From the NCBI GenBank assembly GCA_016719925.1, contig JADJYC010000005.1:186001-250000 (forward strand): a stretch of DNA of 64,000 bases, written 5' to 3'. Source of the DNA: Crocinitomicaceae bacterium. GTDB lineage: Bacteria > Bacteroidota > Bacteroidia > Flavobacteriales_D > Crocinitomicaceae. Below, one piece after another: positions 58,306 through 64,000 of the stretch. Position 1 is the first letter of the stretch. Each line of letters opens with the position of its first letter. The notes below the pieces were generated by a model, which ran no database searches, was not told where the DNA came from, and saw only the letters and a program-made list of their open reading frames with translations. The position numbers and the translations under genes are program-made.

Positions 58306-58758
58306 TTATGCGTTGATCAGCTCCACACTTCCTCCTGCATTTTCAATTGCTGTTTTTGCCGTAGCAGAAAAAGCATGTGCAGTAATTTTTACTTTAGCTT
58401 TAAGAACGCCTCTTCCCAATATTTTTACATTATCATTTTTTGAAACCAATCCGTGTTCAGCTAGAATTAATGGAGTAATTTCAGTAAGCTTTGCATTATC
58501 TGCAAGTGTTTGAATAGAATCAAGATTTACGCCCTTATATTCAACACGGTTCACATTTTTAAAACCAAATTTTGGTACCCGGCGCTGTAAAGGCATCTGA
58601 CCTCCTTCAAAACCGATTTTATGTTTGTAACCAGATCTGGATTTTGCTCCTTTATGTCCACGTGTAGATGTTCCACCGTGACCAGATCCCTGACCACGTC
58701 CAATTCTCTTTGTTTTTTTTACAGAGCCTTCAGCCGGTGATAAATTATTCAGTTTCAT
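58306..58758 (-). CDS. rplO: 50S ribosomal protein L15
   Basis: 150 residues. GRGQGSGHGGTSTRGHKGAK is the Gly-rich rRNA-binding start; the globular C-terminus contains ILGRGVLKAKVKITAHAFSA. Intact, next to secY. Confidence 0.98.
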   Translation of the reverse strand: MKLNNLSPAEGSVKKTKRIGRGQGSGHGGTSTRGHKGAKSRSGYKHKIGFEGGQMPLQRRVPKFGFKNVNRVEYKGVNLDSIQTLADNAKLTEITPLILAEHGLVSKNDNVKILGRGVLKAKVKITAHAFSATAKTAIENAGGSVELINA

Positions 58759-58777
58759 GTCTAAATGTTCAATGTTC

Positions 58778-58954
58778 TTATTTTACTTCCTCAACCAAAT
58801 GAGATACTTTTTTAATCATTCCAAGAATCTGAGGAGTTGCCTCTTTTTCCAAAACCTGATTTAATTTTCTAAATCCAAGTGCTTTAATAGTTCTTTTTTG
58901 ATCTATTGGTTTATTAATTGCACTTCTAATTTGTTTAATTTTTATAGTAGCCAT
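58778..58954 (-). CDS. rpmD: 50S ribosomal protein L30
   Basis: 58 residues: ATIKIKQIRSAINKPIDQKR then TIKALGFRKLNQVLEKEATP and GMIKKVSHLVEEVK, the usual L30 fold. Between rpsE and rplO, where it belongs. Found by reading the gap between these genes. Confidence 0.95.
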   Translation of the reverse strand: MATIKIKQIRSAINKPIDQKRTIKALGFRKLNQVLEKEATPQILGMIKKVSHLVEEVK

Positions 58955-58965
58955 GACTAATTCAA

Positions 58966-59469
58966 TTACCCGTTAAATACTTTCTCCATTGAAATTCCGC
59001 GATCATGTGCTACGGAAACTGCGTCTCTCATTTTACCAAGAGCATCCATTGTAGCTTTAACCACATTGTGCGGGTTAGATGATCCCTGTGATTTTGCAAG
59101 AATATCCTTTACACCAGCGCTCTCAAGAACGGCACGCATCGCACCACCTGCAATTACACCAGTACCATTTGAAGCCGGTTTAAGAAAAACACGTGAACCA
59201 GAAAATTTTCCTTTTTGTTCGTGAGGAACAGTTCCATTTATTACCGGAACACGAATCAAGCTTTTTTTAGCATCATCAACTCCTTTAGAAATTGCATCAA
59301 CAACTTCTTTAGCTTTACCCAAACCATGGCCAACAATTCCATTTTCATTTCCAACAACAACAATTGCTGAAAAACTAAAAGTACGACCACCTTTTGTAAC
59401 CTTAGTAACGCGGTTGAGGGCAACAAGCTTGTCCTTAAGTTCGATATCTGCAGCTCTTACAATATTCAT
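58966..59469 (-). CDS. rpsE: 30S ribosomal protein S5
   Basis: 167 residues. Double-stranded-RNA-binding-like N-terminal domain (KLVALNRVTKVTKGGRTFSF, GHGLGKAKEV) and the conserved VLESAGVKDILAKSQGSSNP. Involved in decoding fidelity. Intact. Confidence 0.98.
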   Translation of the reverse strand: MNIVRAADIELKDKLVALNRVTKVTKGGRTFSFSAIVVVGNENGIVGHGLGKAKEVVDAISKGVDDAKKSLIRVPVINGTVPHEQKGKFSGSRVFLKPASNGTGVIAGGAMRAVLESAGVKDILAKSQGSSNPHNVVKATMDALGKMRDAVSVAHDRGISMEKVFNG

Positions 59470-59481
59470 TTTTTCCTATTA

Positions 59482-59835
59482 TTAAAATTTTAATCCACCT
59501 TCACGTGCTCCGTCAGCAAGTGATTTTACTCTTCCGTGATACTGATAACCATTGCGGTCAAATACAACACTTGTCACACCTGCTTTCACAGCTTTCTCTG
59601 CCAGTTCTTTTCCAACAACAGTTGCTGCTTCACTTTTATTTTTCCCTTCAGCAGACTTGTTTTTGTATGATGAAGACGCTACCAACGTAACACCCTTTTC
59701 ATCATCAATAATCTGTGCATAGATCTCTTTATTTGATCTGAAAACACTCAATCTCGGCTGAGACGCAGTTCCGAAAATGTTTTTGCGGATTCTGCGTTTA
59801 ATTTTTGCTCTTTTTTCAACTTTACTTAAAGCCAT
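59482..59835 (-). CDS. rplR: 50S ribosomal protein L18
   Basis: 117 residues; binds 5S rRNA. RLSVFRSNKEIYAQIIDDEK and VVFDRNGYQYHGRVKSLADG are family signatures. Intact, between rplF and rpsE. Confidence 0.98.
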   Translation of the reverse strand: MALSKVEKRAKIKRRIRKNIFGTASQPRLSVFRSNKEIYAQIIDDEKGVTLVASSSYKNKSAEGKNKSEAATVVGKELAEKAVKAGVTSVVFDRNGYQYHGRVKSLADGAREGGLKF

Positions 59836-59843
59836 AACTTATC

Positions 59844-60395
59844 TTATTTCGCTGCTGATTTACCAGCTTTTCTTCTTATAAATTCGTCCGAATAACGGAT
59901 TCCTTTTCCTTTGTACGGTTCAGGTTTACGGAACGATCTGATTTTAGCCGCAACCTGACCCAATAATTGTTTATCATATGACTCCAGGGTAACTAAAGGG
60001 GGCATACCTTTTTCAGTAACTGCAGAAACTTTAATTTCTTTTGGAATCTCGAATGAAATACTGTGAGAATAACCAACGGACATTTCAAGAATCTGCCCTT
60101 TAGCAGCAGCACGGTAACCTACTCCATGAAACTCCAGTTTTTTGATAAATCCTTCAGAAACTCCATGAATCATATTTTGAACTAACGCACGGTATAAACC
60201 ATGTTTAGAGCGAATTTCTTTTTGATCAGAACTTCTTTTGAAAACCAGATTTGTTCCATCATTTTCGATCGCAATAGCAGAGTCAATATCTTGCTTCAAC
60301 TCTCCTTTAGGACCTTTTACTGTGATGGTATTATCTGAGAATTTTACTTCAACCCCTTTCGCAATTACCACCGGTGCATTTCCAATACGTGACAT
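59844..60395 (-). CDS. rplF: 50S ribosomal protein L6
   Basis: 183 residues with the two duplicated L6 domains; the second ends in the signature PEPYKGKGIRYSDEFIRRKA. Near the GTPase centre of the 50S subunit. Intact. Confidence 0.98.
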   Translation of the reverse strand: MSRIGNAPVVIAKGVEVKFSDNTITVKGPKGELKQDIDSAIAIENDGTNLVFKRSSDQKEIRSKHGLYRALVQNMIHGVSEGFIKKLEFHGVGYRAAAKGQILEMSVGYSHSISFEIPKEIKVSAVTEKGMPPLVTLESYDKQLLGQVAAKIRSFRKPEPYKGKGIRYSDEFIRRKAGKSAAK

Positions 60396-60419
60396 ATAAA
60401 CTTGTCTTAATTTCTTTAA

Positions 60420-60812
60420 TTAATAAACATAACAGATCAACTCACCACCAACACCTTCTTTTCTTGCTTCCTTATCAGTAAGAACACCTCTTGAAGTTGA
60501 AATTATTGCAATTCCCAGTCCGTTCAATACTCTCGGCAACTCTGTAGCTCCGCAATATTTTCTCAAACCTGGTGTACTTACTCTTTCAATTTTACGGATC
60601 GCCGGAACATTATTAGCATATTTCAATGCAATTTTTATAATTCCCTGTTTACCGTCTTCCACGCATTTGTGGCTAAGAATATACCCTTTATCCTCCAGGA
60701 TTTTTGTAATTTCCTTTTTAATATTCGATGCAGGAATTTCCACTACTTTGTGACCAGCCATCTGGGCGTTTCTCACACGTGTCAAATAATCTGCTATTGG
60801 ATCTGTATTCAT
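60420..60812 (-). CDS. rpsH: 30S ribosomal protein S8
   Basis: 130 residues: DPIADYLTRVRNAQMAGHKV and the C-terminal ISTSRGVLTDKEARKEGVGG, GELICYVY. A central 16S rRNA binder. Intact. Confidence 0.98.
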   Translation of the reverse strand: MNTDPIADYLTRVRNAQMAGHKVVEIPASNIKKEITKILEDKGYILSHKCVEDGKQGIIKIALKYANNVPAIRKIERVSTPGLRKYCGATELPRVLNGLGIAIISTSRGVLTDKEARKEGVGGELICYVY

Positions 60813-60831
60813 TTTAAATAGTTATTTCTTA

Positions 60832-61118
60832 TTACCAACTTGCTTTAGTTACTCCCGGTATTTTTCCATTCAATGCCATTTCACGGAACGTTACACGGGA
60901 AATTCCAAACTGTCTCATATAACCTCTGGGTCTTCCGGTCAATAAACATCTGTTATGAATTCTGATTTTCATTGAGTTTTTGGCAGTTTCTGTAAAGCCA
61001 GCATTGCATCCCAGTCACCTGTTGCACAAGCTTTTCTCAATTCAGTTCTTTTTTTGTCAAAACGAGCGGCAAGTTTTGTTCTTTTGCGCTCTCTCGCTTT
61101 CATTGATTCTTTTGCCAT
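60832..61118 (-). CDS. rpsN: 30S ribosomal protein S14 (one frameshift)
   Basis: About 95 residues after repair: AKESMKARERKRTKLAARFD, then after a missing A near 60978 NSMKIRIHNRCLLTGRPRGY and MRQFGISRVTFREMALNGKI, ending in SW. Only one Cys remains in the second half, so it is a zinc-free (C-) long S14. The one-base gap is in an A-run of an essential gene and must be a sequencing error. Absent from simple ORF lists. Confidence 0.93.
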
Positions 61119-61122
61119 GCTC

Positions 61123-61675
61123 TTAGTTTTTTACAAATGGAAATCCAAAACCGGACAACAAAGCTTTTGCTTCTTCATCGCTTTCAGTTGAAGTAACAAA
61201 AGTGATATCCATACCAAATATTTTATTCACTTTATCGATATCAATTTCTGGGAAAATGATATGTTCTTTAATACCCATGTTGAAATTTCCCTGACCATCA
61301 AATCCCTTTGCATTCACACCACGAAAATCTCTTGTTCTAGGCAAAGCAATATTGATAAGTCGATCAAGAAACTCATACATCTTGTCTCCTCTCAAAGTCA
61401 CTTTAACTCCTACCGGCATTCCTTTTCTCAATTTGAAATTGGAAATATCCTTTTTGGAATTCATTGAGATCGCAGCTTGTCCTGAAATATTTGACATATC
61501 CTTCACTGCAGATTCAATCAATTTTTTTATCTGAAATTGCATCACCCAATCCCTGGCTTAATACAATTTTCTTAAGTTTCGGGATTCTCATGACAGATTT
61601 AAATCCGAATTGTTTTTGCAATTCTTTTGTAATCTCTGCAGAATACTTCTCTTTTAGTCTTGGTGTATAGCTCAT
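61123..61675 (-). CDS. rplE: 50S ribosomal protein L5 (one frameshift)
   Basis: About 183 residues after repair; binds 5S rRNA and forms a subunit bridge. The N-terminus SYTPRLKEKYSAEITKELQK to IVLSQGLGDAISDKK lies in one frame; an extra A in the A7 run near 61528 shifts it; then LIESAVKDMSNISGQAAISM to the end FGFPFVKN. The start overlaps the rplX stop (TAATG). Confidence 0.93.
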
Positions 61676-61991
61676 TATTTAACTACCTCCCCGTTCTTTT
61701 TTAATACTCTTACTAATTTACCGTTATCGCCTTTTTTGCGACCTACTCTTGAAGCAACGCCTCCTGAAACAAGCATAACATTTGAAATGTGAACACCTGC
61801 TTCTTTTTCTTCAATACCTCCCTGAGGATTTGATGCACTTGGTTTTACGTGTTTTTTCACAACGTTAACATCTTTAATAACAACGCGACTTTTGCGCGGT
61901 CTATTCTAAGCACCTTACCCTCATTGTTGCGTGACTCACCTGCGATTACGCGGACAGTATCACCAACTTTTATGTGTAATTTCTTTTGCAT
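61675..61991 (-). CDS. rplX: 50S ribosomal protein L24 (one frameshift)
   Basis: About 105 residues after repair. KOW-domain start QKKLHIKVGDTVRVIAGESR NNEGKVLRI, then a missing A near 61893 shifts the frame; the rest is SRVVIKDVNVVKKHVKPSAS and NPQGGIEEKEAGVHISNVML. An assembly initiator of the 50S subunit, so the shift is an error. Confidence 0.93.
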
Positions 61992-62003
61992 TTTATTCTA
62001 CTG

Positions 62004-62372
62004 TTATAATACTTCAGGTGCTAATGACACCACTTTCATATACTGTTTATCTCTGAGTTCACGTGCAACAGGTCCGAAAATACGAGTACCTCTCATTTCA
62101 CCTGCCTCATTCAAGAGCACCACTGCATTATCATCAAAACGGATATAAGAACCATCCGGACGACGAACCTCTTTTTTGGTGCGGACAACTACGGCTTTTG
62201 TTACCTGTCCTTTTTTTACGTTTCCTGCAGGAAGTGCATCTTTAACACTCACTACAATTTTGTCACCTACAGAAGCGTATCTTCTTCCCGTTCCACCCAG
62301 AACACGGATGCATAAAACATCTTTTGCTCCGCTATTATCGGCTACTGTTAGCCTACTTTCCTGCTGAATCAT
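62004..62372 (-). CDS. rplN: 50S ribosomal protein L14
   Basis: 122 residues: IQQESRLTVADNSGAKDVLC and AVVVRTKKEVRRPDGSYIRF are the family signatures. Forms bridge B8 near the decoding centre. Intact. Confidence 0.98.
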   Translation of the reverse strand: MIQQESRLTVADNSGAKDVLCIRVLGGTGRRYASVGDKIVVSVKDALPAGNVKKGQVTKAVVVRTKKEVRRPDGSYIRFDDNAVVLLNEAGEMRGTRIFGPVARELRDKQYMKVVSLAPEVL

Positions 62373-62381
62373 TGGTTATAA

Positions 62382-62642
62382 TTATTTAGCTCTTTCAACA
62401 ATTTCTACTAATCTCCAGCACTTTGTTTTGCTCAGAGGGCGAGTTTCCATGATACGAACCGTATCACCGGGATTGCACTCGTTTTTTTCGTCGTGGGCGA
62501 CAAATTTAGTAGTTTTTTTCACGAACTTACCGTATTTCGGGTGTTTCACTTTTCTTTCTACTGTTACCACAACAGATTTTTCCATCTTGTTGCTGGTAAC
62601 CACACCGATACGTTCTTTTCTTAAATTTCTTTTAGTTTCCAT
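62382..62642 (-). CDS. rpsQ: 30S ribosomal protein S17
   Basis: 86 residues, OB fold: RIGVVTSNKMEKSVVVTVER, FVAHDEKNECNPGDTVRIME. A primary 16S rRNA binder. Intact, nine bp before rplN. Confidence 0.98.
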   Translation of the reverse strand: METKRNLRKERIGVVTSNKMEKSVVVTVERKVKHPKYGKFVKKTTKFVAHDEKNECNPGDTVRIMETRPLSKTKCWRLVEIVERAK

Positions 62643-62663
62643 TTCAGGATCTTATTTCAATTA

Positions 62664-62858
62664 TTACGCATTCAATTCTCTGCTTCTCAGTGCAGTTTTC
62701 AAACGAGCAATGTCTTTGCGGTTTGCTCTGATTTGAAGCGGATTTTCGAGTTTAGTTACAACGTTTGTTAAAACAAGTTTTTCTTGTTTTGTTGTCAACT
62801 CATCGATTTTATCCTTAATGTCTTCTAATGACATTTCTTTAATCTCTTTTGCTTTCAT
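62664..62858 (-). CDS. rpmC: 50S ribosomal protein L29
   Basis: 64 residues, two-helix protein (KAKEIKEMSLEDIKDKIDEL, NPLQIRANRKDIARLKTALR) at the nascent-chain exit site. Between rplP and rpsQ. Intact. Confidence 0.97.
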   Translation of the reverse strand: MKAKEIKEMSLEDIKDKIDELTTKQEKLVLTNVVTKLENPLQIRANRKDIARLKTALRSRELNA

Positions 62859-62868
62859 CTTATTTCAA

Positions 62869-63288
62869 TTATTCTGCATAGTCTGCACGTACAACAAATT
62901 TGCAACGCAGCGGTAATTTCTGAGCAGCAAGACGCATTGCTTCTTTAGCTGTTGCAGTAGGTACACCATCCGCTTCAAAAATTACTCTGCCCGGCTGAAT
63001 TACAGCAACCCAGTGACTAGGCGCTCCTTTTCCTTTACCCATACGAACCTCAGCAGGTTTCATAGTAATCGGTTTATCAGGAAAAATGCGGATCCAAACC
63101 TGACCTTCACGTTTCATATGACGGGTTAGCGCCACACGTGAAGCTTCAATCTGACGCGATGTTAACCATCCTGCATCCATTGATTTTAAGGCGAATGATC
63201 CAAAAGCAATTGTTCCACCTCTGTGGGCAATTCCGCGGTTCTTTCCTTTCTGCGTTCTTCTGAATTTTGTTCTTTTAGGCTGTAACAT
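62869..63288 (-). CDS. rplP: 50S ribosomal protein L16
   Basis: 139 residues: LQPKRTKFRRTQKGKNRGIA, RMGKGKGAPSHWVAVIQPGR. Contacts the A-site tRNA elbow. Intact; ten bp before rpmC. Confidence 0.98.
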   Translation of the reverse strand: MLQPKRTKFRRTQKGKNRGIAHRGGTIAFGSFALKSMDAGWLTSRQIEASRVALTRHMKREGQVWIRIFPDKPITMKPAEVRMGKGKGAPSHWVAVIQPGRVIFEADGVPTATAKEAMRLAAQKLPLRCKFVVRADYAE

Positions 63289-63311
63289 GATTGTACTGCT
63301 TTATTCTTTAA

Positions 63312-64000
63312 TTAATTCTTTTTTCTTGGACCTGATTTTGCTTTAGGAGCCGCACCAGCAGACTCTCCGCCAGCTCTCTTTTGAGTTAGACCGATATTTG
63401 GAGAAAGATCTCTTTTACCGTAAACTTCCCCTTTGCAAATCCATGTTTTAATTCCAATTCTTCCGTATGTAGTATGTGCTTCGCCAACTGCATAATCTAT
63501 ATCTGCTCTGAAAGTATGAAGCGGGGTTCTTCCTTCTTTGTACATTTCATTGCGCGCCATCTCAGCACCATTTAATCTTCCTGAAATTTTCACTTTAATT
63601 CCTTCAGCACCCATTCTCATAGTGGAAGCAATTGCCATTTTAATAGCTCTTCTGAATGAAACACGACCTTCTATCTGACGTGCAATACTGTCTGAAACCA
63701 ATTGCGCATCAAGTTCCGGACGTTTAATTTCAAAAATATTTATCTGAACTTCTTTACCTGTGATTTTTTTCAGTTCCTCTTTCAATTTATCCACTTCCTT
63801 ACCACCTTTTCCGATAATAACTCCAGGACGAGCAGTATTGATTGTCACGGTAACTAGTTTTATCGTTCTTTCAATAATAATTTTAGAGATACTCGCTTTT
63901 GAAAGACGCGCCATCAGATATTCTCTGATTTTATAATCCTCAACAATTTTCGAAGCGTAATCTTTACCTCCAAACCAGTTTGATTCCCATCCGTGGATGA
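63312..64000 (-). CDS. rpsC: 30S ribosomal protein S3 (5'-partial)
   Basis: The frame is open to the right window edge and includes HGWESNWFGGKDYASKIVED, the typical N-terminal region, so the ATG at 63914 is internal and the start lies outside. The KH domain carries PGVIIGKGGKEVDKLKEEL, and the C-terminal domain RMGAEGIKVKISGRLNGAEM. A short Ala/Gly/Lys-rich tail (GAAPKAKSGPRKKN) ends it. Confidence 0.97.
   Translation of the reverse strand, partial: IHGWESNWFGGKDYASKIVEDYKIREYLMARLSKASISKIIIERTIKLVTVTINTARPGVIIGKGGKEVDKLKEELKKITGKEVQINIFEIKRPELDAQLVSDSIARQIEGRVSFRRAIKMAIASTMRMGAEGIKVKISGRLNGAEMARNEMYKEGRTPLHTFRADIDYAVGEAHTTYGRIGIKTWICKGEVYGKRDLSPNIGLTQKRAGGESAGAAPKAKSGPRKKN

Noticed and set aside
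1..64000. tRNA or rRNA genes
   Set aside because: I saw no cloverleaf with a conserved T-loop or any rRNA-like stretch by eye; a tRNA scan would settle this.

Overview
The window is AT-rich DNA from a member of the Bacteroidota, most likely class Flavobacteriia. The evidence is the type IX secretion (T9SS) C-terminal sorting domains on several exported proteins, TAnnTTTG-type promoter boxes, LytS/LytTR regulation, and the gene order S10/spc/alpha ribosomal cluster - rplQ - carA - eno. The genus cannot be named from what is visible.

Layout. (1) 1-14.9 kb: sensory and exported proteins. There is a broken beta-propeller/SpoIIE phosphatase sensor followed by a 113-bp tandem repeat, membrane proteins with DUF486 and DUF3179, a LytS-type sensor kinase and its LytTR response regulator, two T9SS-exported proteins, a lipoprotein and a transglutaminase-like protein. 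The same 20-bp-period direct repeat lies upstream of two exported-protein genes that flank the regulator, so a small local regulon is likely. (2) 15-20.7 kb: a VapBC-like toxin-antitoxin pair, a lipoprotein, a T9SS beta-helix protein, and a tyrosine recombinase whose 5' end and upstream flank are duplicated 3.2 kb earlier. (3) 20.7-40.5 kb: the most remarkable part, an integron-like array of 16 cassettes. Each cassette begins with GTTA (GTTG in the first) followed by about five variable bases and ends with the reverse complement of its own start, embedded in an imperfect inverted repeat of about 75-200 bp (an attC-like site). The cargo includes HigBA, an Imm7-like immunity protein, a 3.8-kb McrBC-type restriction system, an M4 metalloprotease with a T9SS tail, a DUF2971 protein, lipoproteins and other exported proteins, and one cassette with no ORF. 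The recombinase at the head of the array is not a classical IntI: it has no IntI-type insertion, carries an extra 80-residue N-terminal segment, and is transcribed toward the array. (4) 41.1-53.4 kb: housekeeping genes, mostly on the minus strand (secA, a DUF2795 protein, a cobalamin adenosyltransferase, a methyltransferase, feoA-feoB plus an accessory protein, eno, carA). (5) 53.5-64 kb, minus strand: the ribosomal cluster from rplQ back to rpsC, with rpoA, secY and infA.

Caution on sequence quality. Many genes are split by single-base shifts in homopolymers, including ones a cell cannot lose (secA, rpsN, rplE, rplX, carA) and feoB with three shifts within about 60 bp. This pattern points to uncorrected indel errors in the assembly. 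Broken ORFs, also in the cassette array, should therefore not be read as true pseudogenes without checking. Such genes are annotated over their full reconstructed span.
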